A stretch of 64,000 nt of DNA from an uncultured Nitrososphaerales archaeon (GTDB lineage: Archaea; Thermoproteota; Nitrososphaeria; Nitrososphaerales; Nitrosocaldaceae): NCBI GenBank assembly GCA_938030895.1, contig CALHIV010000007.1:62001-126000 (forward strand), written 5' to 3'. Below the pieces are notes generated by a model. The model was given only the letters and a program-made list of their open reading frames with translations, was not told where the DNA came from and made no database searches. The translations under genes were made by a program, and so were the position numbers. Positions within the stretch are counted from its first letter, which is position 1, and each line of letters begins with the position of its first letter. Positions 9,252 through 17,660 of the stretch are shown one piece after another.

Positions 9252-9755
9252 ATGGAGAGTATACTCATGCCTATACCTATGCGTTATGATACATGGATGG
9301 CCATAGCATCTTTAGCGTTACACGTTATGTTCGTCATCTACATCAACTCACTATACATGGCACTAACCAGACCGCTTGCTATAGGTGCTACGATAGCACA
9401 GCCATGGAATATGATGATCATAGGGATGTTCCTATTCGGCCTACCTGGATTTGGGTTAGCGGGTGTAGCATACCTACTTGCTAAAGATTTGGCAAAGAAA
9501 TCTGGTGTCAGGAGGGCTACTAGCATGATAATAATAGTACAGGGCATTATACTCCTTCTAGGGATGATCAATGCCAGTAGTGTAGAGAAGGCTATGAACG
9601 ATTACTATATAGAGACACTAACTAATAGAGGTGAGATACATCTATTCAACACCATCCCTCAACTCTTCATGATGGGATCTATACCGTTGATGGGTGTTGG
9701 GGCATACCTCTATACAGTAAAACCCAAGACAGAGAGGTTCAAGAGTAGTCTCTAG
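9252..9755 (+). CDS. Four-helix membrane protein, unknown
   Basis: I do not recognise this protein. It has 167 residues with hydrophobic segments near 17-37, 50-76, 88-104 and 134-156, and a short positively charged tail (KPKTERFKSSL). There is no signal peptide or catalytic motif. An AATAAATATC box lies shortly before the start. It precedes another small membrane protein on the same strand 62 bases downstream, which has its own TATA box. Confidence 0.65.
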   Translation: MESILMPIPMRYDTWMAIASLALHVMFVIYINSLYMALTRPLAIGATIAQPWNMMIIGMFLFGLPGFGLAGVAYLLAKDLAKKSGVRRATSMIIIVQGIILLLGMINASSVEKAMNDYYIETLTNRGEIHLFNTIPQLFMMGSIPLMGVGAYLYTVKPKTERFKSSL

Positions 9756-9817
9756 CAACAGGTTGATCTATTCACTTCATTTATATACTTAGTTTGTGTC
9801 TATAGTGTAGAGGATAT

Positions 9818-10420
9818 GTGGAAATGATAACTGTGAAGAGGAGGGCTCCAGAGTTCATACTTTCATTCCTAGCAGGGCTTATAATACTTGCTCAAGGGCT
9901 AACCTTCATTGCAGGGATCTTTATAGGCCTCCCTCAGGATGATATGCTCAACAACCTAAGGGATATGCTTGGAGAGGATGGGTTCAGGTTCATGCTTATG
10001 CGTGCCGGAATAGCAGGGGCATCAACAGGGGCTATGATAATACTTCTAGCAGTGCTTATAGAGAGGAGGAGTGAGGAGAGTAAGAGATGGGGTGTCATGA
10101 TAATAATACTCTGCATAATAAGCGTATTGGGTGTAGGGTTCATAAACATAGGCATGCTCCCTGGCCTGATCCTCGGGCTCATAGGTGGTGCACTAGCAGT
10201 GAAGAAGGGTAAAGGCAGTGTATTTGCCGATGCAACAGGAGAGAGGAGCCTGCAGGTTGGTAAAGAAAGTGAGGAGAGGAAGAATGGTATTGGGGTAAAG
10301 GTAGAGGGTCCAGGTGTAGGTTCAGACACGATGATATACACTTGTGCAGAATGTAACCTAGAGTTTGCTAGTGATGAAGAACTGAGAAGGCATGCACTAA
10401 CCATACACCTTGATAAGTGA
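9818..10420 (+). CDS. Membrane protein with C-terminal C2H2 zinc finger
   Basis: A 200-residue protein. Four hydrophobic segments (about 12-36, 60-80, 91-108, 109-128) are followed by a charged linker and one classical C2H2 finger, YTCAEC...HALTIH, with C176, C179, H192 and H197 (C-x2-C-x12-H-x4-H). Fingers of this kind bind DNA, RNA or protein; on a membrane anchor the finger would face the cytoplasm if the linker does. The start may be GTG 9818 or ATG 9824. A CATTTATATACT box at 9778-9789 gives an almost leaderless transcript. No function is known. Confidence 0.7.
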   Translation: MEMITVKRRAPEFILSFLAGLIILAQGLTFIAGIFIGLPQDDMLNNLRDMLGEDGFRFMLMRAGIAGASTGAMIILLAVLIERRSEESKRWGVMIIILCIISVLGVGFINIGMLPGLILGLIGGALAVKKGKGSVFADATGERSLQVGKESEERKNGIGVKVEGPGVGSDTMIYTCAECNLEFASDEELRRHALTIHLDK

Positions 10421-10463
10421 ATGGTGAGTAGTTAGTAGTGATGATGGTTAGGAGGCTAGGATC

Positions 10464-10967
10464 ATGGTCGATGTGACTATAAGGGCTATGGTTGAAGAGG
10501 ATGTACCGTCAGTAGCAAGGATATACCTTGAGAACTTCAATGGTATGAGAGAGTATAACGATGCTGTAAGATGGATAGCACTCAAGCATAACAGTAAACC
10601 TATATGCATGTACTATGTGGCATTTGCATCTGATGAACCAGTGGGATACATACTCTGGACTGAACATGGGGGATTCAGGAGGAGGAGTGTTATAGAGCTT
10701 GAGCAGATAGCAGTTGCAAAGAGGTATCAGGGTAAGGGTATAGGGAGCATCCTAGTGAAAGAGTCTCTAAGGGATGTGTGTAGATACTTGCATGCTAGAG
10801 GTTCAGAACTGAAACTAGTACTTATTACAACATCAATCAGCAACATCAGTGCGAAGAGGTTCTATGAGAACACTCTTAATGCTAGAGAGGTAGCGTTACT
10901 ACATGATATATATGGAAGTGATGAGCTCGTGATGATGGCAAAGGGGGAAGATATACCATTCCTGTAA
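10464..10967 (+). CDS. GNAT-family N-acetyltransferase
   Basis: A 167-residue acetyl-CoA-dependent acetyltransferase. The fold signature runs from IRAMVEEDVPSVARIYLENF at the start to the CoA-binding loop IAVAKRYQGKGIGSILVKES (Q/R-x-x-G-x-G), then SNISAKRFYENTLNAREV typical of the last strand-helix. The acceptor (protein N-terminus, amino acid or antibiotic) cannot be told. It converges with the dipeptide-ABC ATPase genes. Confidence 0.85.
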   Translation: MVDVTIRAMVEEDVPSVARIYLENFNGMREYNDAVRWIALKHNSKPICMYYVAFASDEPVGYILWTEHGGFRRRSVIELEQIAVAKRYQGKGIGSILVKESLRDVCRYLHARGSELKLVLITTSISNISAKRFYENTLNAREVALLHDIYGSDELVMMAKGEDIPFL

Positions 10968-10976
10968 TAGATGGTA

Positions 10977-12005
10977 TCATTTGTAGAGGAAGCAACTCAC
11001 ATAATGCCCTCTCTTCACCTCTAGCATCATAGGCTCATACTTGCACTTATCCATTGCGTATGGGCATCTAGCATAGAACCTACACCCACTCTCATCATAT
11101 ACATCCATGGTGAATCTTATCCTTATAGACTTGTCCCTCAACCTGCTCGAAGGGTCTGGCTCTGGTATAGCATCTATCAATGCTTGGGTGTATGGATGTA
11201 ATGGTTCATTGATAACATCATCTATATCACCGCTCTCAACTATTCTACCCTTGTATAGTATTGCTATCCTATCACCAAAGTACCTAGCGGTGGAGAGGTC
11301 ATGCGTAATGTACATATATGTTATGTTATGCTTGACCTTCAGGTTCTGCATCAGTTCAAGTATCTCAGCCCTAACAGATAGGTCTAGCATGGATACAGGT
11401 TCATCAGCAACTATTAGCATAGGCTTCAATACAAGTGCCCTTGCTATAGCAACCCTCTGCCTCTGCCCGCCAGAGAGCATATGAGGATATCTGTATGCTA
11501 TCTCATCTACTGGCTCTAGCCTAACCTCCTCCAGAGCCTTCAAGACGATCTCATCCCTCTCCTTCCTATCCTTGATACCATGAACCTCCAGAGGCTCCCC
11601 AACTATAGAGATGATCCTCATCCTAGGGTTAAGTGATGAGTAAGGGTCTTGGTGGATCATCTGTACATTCCTCCTGAACCACATCAACCCCTTCTTATCT
11701 AGCGAGAGGATATCTCTGCCAGCGAACCTTATACTTCCTTCATCCGGCTCTATTGCCCTAAGGATTAGCCTTGCTATGGTACTCTTGCCAGACCCAGACT
11801 CTCCAGCAAGTACGAGTGTAGAGCCTCGCCTTATACTGAAACTTACACCATCTACAGCCTTTACTACACTAACCTGCCTCCCCTGTAGTATCTCTATTAT
11901 GGATCTCTTTACCCTGAACCACTTCCTTAACCTATCAACCTCTAGCAGGTTATCACCATCCTTACTATCAGTGCTTTGAGTAGAGCCAGCATCTAACATA
12001 GCCAT
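10977..12005 (-). CDS. Oligopeptide/dipeptide ABC transporter ATP-binding protein (DppF-like)
   Basis: Cytoplasmic ATPase of a peptide-type importer. Walker A is GESGSGKST, the signature is LSGGQRQRVAIARAL, Walker B is LIVADEPVSMLD and the switch is THDLS. The C-terminal oligo/dipeptide extension has a four-cysteine motif (GCRFYARCPYAMDKC then C near the end), a pattern linked to an iron-sulfur cluster in DppD/DppF relatives. ATG 12005 or 12020 are plausible starts; both overlap the upstream ATPase. No permease or binding protein is adjacent. Confidence 0.9.
   Translation of the reverse strand: MAMLDAGSTQSTDSKDGDNLLEVDRLRKWFRVKRSIIEILQGRQVSVVKAVDGVSFSIRRGSTLVLAGESGSGKSTIARLILRAIEPDEGSIRFAGRDILSLDKKGLMWFRRNVQMIHQDPYSSLNPRMRIISIVGEPLEVHGIKDRKERDEIVLKALEEVRLEPVDEIAYRYPHMLSGGQRQRVAIARALVLKPMLIVADEPVSMLDLSVRAEILELMQNLKVKHNITYMYITHDLSTARYFGDRIAILYKGRIVESGDIDDVINEPLHPYTQALIDAIPEPDPSSRLRDKSIRIRFTMDVYDESGCRFYARCPYAMDKCKYEPMMLEVKRGHYVSCFLYK
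11044..11084. repeat. 41-base exact direct repeat, copy 1 (of 12047-12087)
   Basis: The stretch encoding the FYARCPYAMDKCK segment in the DppF-like gene is identical over 41 bases to 12047-12087 in the DppD-like gene. The surrounding sequence differs. Gene conversion or recent exchange between the paralogues is likely. Confidence 0.9.
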
Positions 12006-12918
12006 CTTTATAACCACCATCCAATGCTGGAGGATCCTCCTCTTTACACTTATCCATTGCGTATGGGCATCTAGCATAGAACCTACAGCCCCTAGGTATA
12101 TTAAGCAGATCTATAGGACTGCCTTTTATATAAGTGAGCCTCTTCTCTCCTCTCAACCTTGGTATCGATTGGAGGAGTGCTTGTGTGTATGGATGTTTAG
12201 GCTCTCTATATACATGATCTATGCTCCCAAACTCAACCATCTGACCAGCATACATGATCCCTATCCTATCTACAACCTCTGCTATTATCGAGAGGTCATG
12301 TGTTATGAGCATTATCATGAGCCCTTCTTCCCTCTTCAGCCTCTTGAGGAGGTTTATTATCTGTGCTTGCACTAGAACGTCAAGCGCTGTGGTAGGCTCA
12401 TCTGCTATGAGTAGTGATGGCTTCATGAGCAGTGCCATTGCTATGACTACTCTCTGCTTCATCCCCCCTGATAACTCGTGAGGATAACGCTTTAATACAT
12501 CCTCATCAAGTCCAACCTGCCTTACAGCACTACTCATCAATTCGTATGCGTTGCCCTCAACATATCCATGGTATCTGAGTAGTTCCTCCATCTGCTCCCC
12601 TATCCTGTATACAGGGTCCAGTACGTTCATTGCTGCTTGGAATACCATTGCTATACTCTTCCACCTTATCTTTGTATTGAACTCATGCTCATCCATAGCC
12701 AATATATCTATGCCATCAAGCATTATCTTACCATCAACGACCTTACCAGGGGGTTGTAACATCCTTAAGATCGATAGAGCAAGGGTACTCTTACCAGAGC
12801 CAGACTCCCCTGCTATACCAACAGACTCGTTGGTGTAGAATGTAACATCATCGACTGCCTTGACTACACCTTTGCCTGTGAAGTAGTATGCCTTTAGGTT
12901 ACTAACCTCCAGCCTCAT
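11968..12918 (-). CDS. Oligopeptide/dipeptide ABC transporter ATP-binding protein (DppD-like)
   Basis: Partner ATPase to the DppF-like protein. It has Walker A GESGSGKST, signature LSGGMKQRVVIAMAL, Walker B LLIADEPTTALDVL, and the same GCRFYARCPYAMDKC cysteine extension near the C-terminus. The start MRLEVSNLKAYY at 12918 is preferred over an ATG five codons upstream. It is first in a two-gene operon and its 3' end overlaps the partner. The transporter's membrane parts must be encoded elsewhere, or the pair serves another complex. Confidence 0.9.
   Translation of the reverse strand: MRLEVSNLKAYYFTGKGVVKAVDDVTFYTNESVGIAGESGSGKSTLALSILRMLQPPGKVVDGKIMLDGIDILAMDEHEFNTKIRWKSIAMVFQAAMNVLDPVYRIGEQMEELLRYHGYVEGNAYELMSSAVRQVGLDEDVLKRYPHELSGGMKQRVVIAMALLMKPSLLIADEPTTALDVLVQAQIINLLKRLKREEGLMIMLITHDLSIIAEVVDRIGIMYAGQMVEFGSIDHVYREPKHPYTQALLQSIPRLRGEKRLTYIKGSPIDLLNIPRGCRFYARCPYAMDKCKEEDPPALDGGYKDGYVRCWLYSKH
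12047..12087. repeat. 41-base exact direct repeat, copy 2
   Basis: Second copy of the repeat described at 11044, in the cysteine-motif region of the DppD-like gene. Spacing between copies is about 1.0 kb. Confidence 0.9.
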
Positions 12919-12986
12919 CATATACCATATCAATCTGATGGTATGTACCCTTTAAAGGTTAGCAGTAGCATCTCATGTACCATCAC

Positions 12987-13019
12987 AGTATAATATAGTA
13001 TAATATAGTATAATATAGG
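12987..13019. repeat. AGTATAATAT tandem repeat
   Basis: Three 10-base units (agtataatat) lie between the DppD-like gene start and the 3' end of the ABC-2 permease gene. Each unit resembles a TATA element, so it could influence the minus-strand dpp promoter, but placement 70-100 bases upstream of the start makes that unsure. Confidence 0.7.
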
Positions 13020-13104
13020 ATGAGTATTAGAGTATTAGGTATGCTCTAATTGCATATATGAAACGATATAGGATGTAAGATGATCTATCTGAGATAAGCG
13101 TGAA

Positions 13105-14484
13105 CTACTCCTTCCATCTTGTTAGGTATGAACCTACGAGTATGAATGCGCCAGTAAGTACTGCTAGTATAGAGGTTGATTGTAATACATTAAGCATGCT
13201 GGATGAGTACATGCTAGCGTGTAAAGCGTCAACAAAGTATGTTAGAGGTAAGACATGTGCTATATTCTGCATATACTCAGGCATGCTATCTAGAGGCCAG
13301 AATACACCTGAGAGGAACATCATGGGGAATGCTAGAGCATTACTTGCACCAGTTACTGCATGAGGCTCCTTCAATGCTCCGGCAATAAGCATACCTAGAC
13401 CTGTGAAGCATAACGCACCTATAGCAAGGACAACTATGCTAATAGCATTCGGAGGAGATGTGTTGAATGCTATCACTGCTATTGATATCATCATTGATGC
13501 AAGTATAAGAGCAAGCACTGTCTGTGTCAGCATATTTGCAACTATCCATTGCGATCTACTCAATGGAGTACTCATCAACCTCTTGAGCATACCCTTCCTC
13601 TTGAACTCTGCTGCTATTCCACTAGTGCCTAGAACACCGTTGGTCATTATGAATGCAGCAAGTACAGCAGGGAGGTAGTAGTTTGCTTTACCTGATACTG
13701 GTTTAATATCGCTAACATCATCCACATCTATAGCAAGTATCTCTGGAGCATCAATTGCACTCTGCTGGAACCTAAGCAGTATACTCATCAATATGCTCTG
13801 TACCTGCTCATGCCCTCTATCCCTGCTAGAGTCTGCTACAAGTAGTAACCTTGGAACTGAGCTATTATAGTTATAGTTATAGTTACCATTCCTAAGAGCA
13901 TCGAGCCTCTTATCTAACCCTTCTCTCCCAGGGACTATTACACCTGATCTTGCATCATTATCATTATAACTATCATTATCAGTATAATTATCATTATCAT
14001 TATCTGTTGGAGACTGCTCTTGCAAGAGATCTAGGGTTGATAACATGACCATCATCCTAGCCTCGATACTCTTAGCCCTTAGCGAAGCATCGAAACCATC
14101 TGGTATCACAAGTACTCTCTTGCTTGAGTGTTTCACATACTCGTCCACATCTACATCTTTAGAGATATGCTTTATGTGAAGTACACTGGATTCTAGTGTA
14201 GTGATAAGGGCATTGGAGAGTTCCGTAGGAGTTCCATCGTTATTAACATCATTATTCTGAATATACAGATCTATATCGTTATCATCTTCAAATACAAGTG
14301 TCAGTATGCTCATGAGCATTATCGGGAAGAGTATTGTAAAGAATACTCCAGTCTTGCTCCTTAACCAGTCAAGTATGAGTGCTCTAGCAAGTGCTATTAC
14401 TGCTCTTGCTGTTACTACTGCTATTGCTATAGATACTACACTATTGTTATTGTTATTGTTATTGTTATTGCTCATCTCCATCAT
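13105..14484 (-). CDS. ABC-2 type transporter permease with Asn/Asp-rich tracts
   Basis: Membrane component of an ABC exporter (drug, lipid or polysaccharide type). One N-terminal helix (about 37-63), a large extracytoplasmic region (65-275) and five or so C-terminal helices (from 282) follow the ABC-2 layout, with FKRKGMLKRLMSTPLSRSQW before the helices. Unusual features are a poly-Asn run near residue 6 and Asp/Asn-rich runs in the external loop, all encoded by microsatellites. It sits 6 bases downstream of its ATPase. Confidence 0.85.
   Translation of the reverse strand: MMEMSNNNNNNNNNSVVSIAIAVVTARAVIALARALILDWLRSKTGVFFTILFPIMLMSILTLVFEDDNDIDLYIQNNDVNNDGTPTELSNALITTLESSVLHIKHISKDVDVDEYVKHSSKRVLVIPDGFDASLRAKSIEARMMVMLSTLDLLQEQSPTDNDNDNYTDNDSYNDNDARSGVIVPGREGLDKRLDALRNGNYNYNYNSSVPRLLLVADSSRDRGHEQVQSILMSILLRFQQSAIDAPEILAIDVDDVSDIKPVSGKANYYLPAVLAAFIMTNGVLGTSGIAAEFKRKGMLKRLMSTPLSRSQWIVANMLTQTVLALILASMMISIAVIAFNTSPPNAISIVVLAIGALCFTGLGMLIAGALKEPHAVTGASNALAFPMMFLSGVFWPLDSMPEYMQNIAHVLPLTYFVDALHASMYSSSMLNVLQSTSILAVLTGAFILVGSYLTRWKE
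14436..14470. repeat. GTTATT microsatellite encoding poly-Asn
   Basis: A run of (attgtt) units inside the permease gene encodes nine consecutive Asn residues near the N-terminus. Copy-number change in threes would lengthen the tract without frameshift. Confidence 0.9.
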
Positions 14485-14490
14485 TCACCA

Positions 14491-15447
14491 TCATATCTGC
14501 TCAGTCCTACTATCAAGCAACCTACCCTCATCATCCATCCTCCCAACTAGCCTAAGGAATGCATCCTCCAGCGAAGGGTTCCTGAACTGTACCTCCAACC
14601 CATCCCTAATCGCTATATCTACTATCTCTGTTATTGGTATACTGCTTTTATTACTGCTATACTCATCCATGTTCAGTATAAGAGCATCTCCAACAGTATT
14701 GTTAGAATCCGCAAGTTCAGTAAGAGCCCTTGATCTTGAATAGCCCTTGATGACCAATCTTCTACCAGTACCGTATCTGCTTGCTATATGGTAAGGGCTT
14801 CCCATTGCAACTATCCTGCCTTTGCTCATCACTGCAACCTCATCTGCAAGGTGCTCAACCTCCTCCATATAGTGTGATGTGAGCACTATCGTCTTACCAG
14901 AGTTCTTCAACCTCTTCACCATATCCCATATCTGCTTCCTTGATGCTGGATCCAAACCTGTTGTAGGCTCATCTAGGAAGAGTATCTCTGGATCGTTTAT
15001 GGTAGAGATCGCTAAGCCTAGCCTCTGCCTCAGCCCTCCAGAGAGTCTCTCGAACCTTACATTGCTATACTCCTCGATATCAAACTCCTTGAGCACCTCA
15101 TCTATACCTCTATGCCTATCATAGAATTTTGAGAATAACTCTATATTCTCTCTAACAGTGAGTTTGTCCAGTGCCCTAAACTCTTGGGGCATCATGCCTA
15201 TCCTCCTCTTTATCTCCTTCTCATCCCTTCCATCCCCTACCCTATATCCAAGTACATACACGCTACCTGATGTGAGTGTTCTAAGACACTCGATTATCTC
15301 TATAGTTGTTGTCTTCCCTGCACCATTCGGGCCTAGTAATGCAAATACTATACCCCTTCTGACACTGAACGATATGCCATCAACAACATTCCTGCTAGAG
15401 TACCTCTTCACCAGATTAAACACCTCTATAGCATATTCCATATTCAA
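14491..15447 (-). CDS. ABC transporter ATP-binding protein (DrrA/CcmA-like)
   Basis: ATPase driving the ABC-2 permease encoded just downstream. It has Walker A GPNGAGKTTT, Q-loop MPQEF, signature LSGGLRQRLGLAIS, Walker B ILFLDEPTTGLDP and the switch H in TSHYMEE. The C-terminal 80 residues form the variable domain seen in DrrA-type proteins. Starts at Met1 or Met3 are equivalent. First gene of a two-gene operon; transported substrate unknown. Confidence 0.92.
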   Translation of the reverse strand: MNMEYAIEVFNLVKRYSSRNVVDGISFSVRRGIVFALLGPNGAGKTTTIEIIECLRTLTSGSVYVLGYRVGDGRDEKEIKRRIGMMPQEFRALDKLTVRENIELFSKFYDRHRGIDEVLKEFDIEEYSNVRFERLSGGLRQRLGLAISTINDPEILFLDEPTTGLDPASRKQIWDMVKRLKNSGKTIVLTSHYMEEVEHLADEVAVMSKGRIVAMGSPYHIASRYGTGRRLVIKGYSRSRALTELADSNNTVGDALILNMDEYSSNKSSIPITEIVDIAIRDGLEVQFRNPSLEDAFLRLVGRMDDEGRLLDSRTEQI

Positions 15448-15592
15448 TCATACGATCCTTGATATAAAGATCTTATAAAATGCTTCTTATCATAACATTA
15501 GCACTACCGCTACCTGATAGTCACTAACACCTTATCTCTTACTACACGATCTTTACTATACGGTAAGATGGATATGACTACATAGTAATGAC

Positions 15593-15621
15593 TTAATAAC
15601 ATCTAGCAGTAGATCTCTGCA
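15593..15621 (+). promoter_or_regulatory. TATA box of aspS
   Basis: TTAATAA at 15593-15599 lies 25 bases before ATG 15621, implying a leaderless mRNA and supporting this start. Confidence 0.5.
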
Positions 15622-16907
15622 TGGAGAGGGTATATGCGAACCAACTCAACGAGTCTATGCTAGGCAAGGATGTAGAGGTCGCAGGATGGGTAGAGGATGT
15701 AAGGGAGTTAGGTGCAATAAACTTCATAATAGTCAGGGATGTGAGTGGAGGAGTACAGGTTGTTGTTGAGCCATCCATGCTCGTTAGCAATGGTATCAAG
15801 GTTACAAGGCAGAGTTCGATCAAGGTTAGAGGCAGAGTACAGAGGAGTAGATCCGTCAACTACCCATTTGAGATAAGGGCTGAGTCACTCCACACATACT
15901 CTATAGCAAAGCATCCATTACCCATAGATCCTACAGGTAGGGTGAGTGCATCTCTAGATGCTAGGCTGGATGCTAGAGCGCTAGATCTTAGGAACCCTCG
16001 TGTAGCAGCCATATTCAAGTTGAGGCATAATACACTGCAGATAATAAGGAGATTCCTTGTGGAGAAGGGTTTCATAGAGGTCAATACGCCAAAGATAATA
16101 GGGAGTGCGAGCGAGGGAGGGGCAAACCTATTCAAGTTCAGTTACTTCAACAACAGACAGGCTTACCTTGCACAGAGCCCACAGCTCTACAAGGAGCAGT
16201 TGACCCTTGCCCTAGATAGGGTATTTGAGATAGCCTCATACTACAGGGCAGAGAAGTCCCATACGACTAGGCACTTGAATGAGTTTGTAAGCGTAGATAT
16301 AGAAGCAGCGTACATGGATGCCGATGATGTTATGGGTATTGCTGAAGAGCTTATACATAACCTAATAAGGGAACTCAAGAGCAAGTGTAGCAAAGAGTTG
16401 AGTCTAGTAGGCTCAGATATAGATGTGCCAACACTGCCATTCCCAAAGGTAACCTACACACAAGCAGTAGAGATGCTAAAGAAGGAGTATAATATGAGCA
16501 TAGAGGTTGGGGATGATCTTAGCGATCATGCACTAAGGTTACTTGGGGAGAGGATGAAGAGCTTCTACTTTATAGTCGATTGGCCCACTGCCCTAAAGCC
16601 ATTCTACATATATGAGAGGGACGATGATCCAAGGTTCTCATACTCATTCGACCTCCAGTATGGGGCATTGGAACTTGCGTCTGGGGGGAAGAGGCAGCAT
16701 GATGCATCAAGGTTGAGGAAGAGGCTTGTAGAGCAGGGCTTGAATCCAGAGGAGTTTAGAGATCATCTGAAGGTATTTGAGTGGGGTATGCCTCCCCACG
16801 CTGGATGGGGCCTAGGCCTTGATAGGCTTATGATGGTCATATGCAATGTAAAGAACGTTAGAGAGGTTGTACTCTACCCTAGAGATACTGAGCGTTTGAG
16901 TCCATAG
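15621..16907 (+). CDS. aspS: Aspartyl-tRNA synthetase, archaeal type
   Basis: Class IIb aminoacyl-tRNA synthetase charging tRNA-Asp; 428 residues, the archaeal length lacking the bacterial insertion. The N-terminal OB-fold anticodon-binding domain (about 1-100) includes EVAGWVEDVRELGAINF. The catalytic core shows motif 2 around YRAEKSHTTRHLNEF and motif 3 GWGLGLDRLMMVI near the C-terminus, ending VVLYPRDTERLSP. The residue after GWV, which helps separate discriminating from non-discriminating archaeal AspRS, is glutamate here and matches neither standard form, so tRNA-Asn charging cannot be judged. Confidence 0.93.
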   Translation: MERVYANQLNESMLGKDVEVAGWVEDVRELGAINFIIVRDVSGGVQVVVEPSMLVSNGIKVTRQSSIKVRGRVQRSRSVNYPFEIRAESLHTYSIAKHPLPIDPTGRVSASLDARLDARALDLRNPRVAAIFKLRHNTLQIIRRFLVEKGFIEVNTPKIIGSASEGGANLFKFSYFNNRQAYLAQSPQLYKEQLTLALDRVFEIASYYRAEKSHTTRHLNEFVSVDIEAAYMDADDVMGIAEELIHNLIRELKSKCSKELSLVGSDIDVPTLPFPKVTYTQAVEMLKKEYNMSIEVGDDLSDHALRLLGERMKSFYFIVDWPTALKPFYIYERDDDPRFSYSFDLQYGALELASGGKRQHDASRLRKRLVEQGLNPEEFRDHLKVFEWGMPPHAGWGLGLDRLMMVICNVKNVREVVLYPRDTERLSP

Positions 16908-17009
16908 TCTAGTTGAGCGAACAAACAAGTAGAATCTCTAACTATAACTCACTCTTTTCAATCTCTTCAATAGCATAAACGTTATTATCAACTTATACAT
17001 TATTAATTC

Positions 17010-17345
17010 ATGCCTTGTGCTATATGCGGTGCAAGGTTCGCTGAGCATACATGTGTCTACTGCAAGAAGACGGTATGCTCTGGATGTGTAGATGATGAGG
17101 CTAGGAAGTGTGTAAGGTGTAAGCATCTAAAGTCTATACCATTGGCAGTATTTGTGAGAAGGAACCTTTACCTCTTCGCTCTCATAGCACTTGCATGGCT
17201 ATTCATGGTATTCCCATACCCGTTCCTATTTGGTTATGAGCATTCGTTGCATTATGCTGTACTTATGCCTATAATAGTGGCAAGCGTAGCGATGATAATA
17301 CCCCTTGTATTCCTCTTTAGATCATGGAAGAGAAGCGGAGAATGA
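17010..17345 (+). CDS. Small zinc-finger membrane protein
   Basis: A 111-residue protein with four CxxC-like pairs in the first 40 residues (CAIC, CVYC, CSGC, CVRC), enough for two zinc sites of a B-box or RING-like fold, followed by two transmembrane helices (about 53-72 and 83-104) and a basic tail. I do not recognise a named family. The soluble zinc head probably faces the cytoplasm and recruits a partner. It stands alone, and a TATA-like CTTATACA lies just upstream. Confidence 0.65.
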   Translation: MPCAICGARFAEHTCVYCKKTVCSGCVDDEARKCVRCKHLKSIPLAVFVRRNLYLFALIALAWLFMVFPYPFLFGYEHSLHYAVLMPIIVASVAMIIPLVFLFRSWKRSGE

Positions 17346-17660
17346 GCAAATAAATATCAATCTATTAGTATATTGGAATGGTGGATTGTACTGAGGTGTT
17401 GTACAGAGTTTGTGAAAAGCATTTATTATATTAGAGGATATCAATAAATCTTGTCTTATATATGTTAACAACATTATATTCGCTTACTAGTAGATATGGT
17501 CAAAAAGAACAACGGATTAGAGTACAATCGAGATGAACTGTAAAGGTGTAGCAGTACCAACCTATGCTAAGGCTGCTCATTCTGTTAGGTAAAGAGATGA
17601 GATTGTTGGGTAGAGTATTTCTATTCCTGCAAAGGAACAATGGAGCAAGATCAAAATATC
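17346..17660. other. 315-base gene-free spacer
   Basis: Lies between the zinc-finger membrane protein and the 3' end of the aminopropyltransferase gene. It is AT-rich with stop codons in all frames. I see no tRNA, box C/D pattern, hairpin terminator or repeat. Confidence 0.6.
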
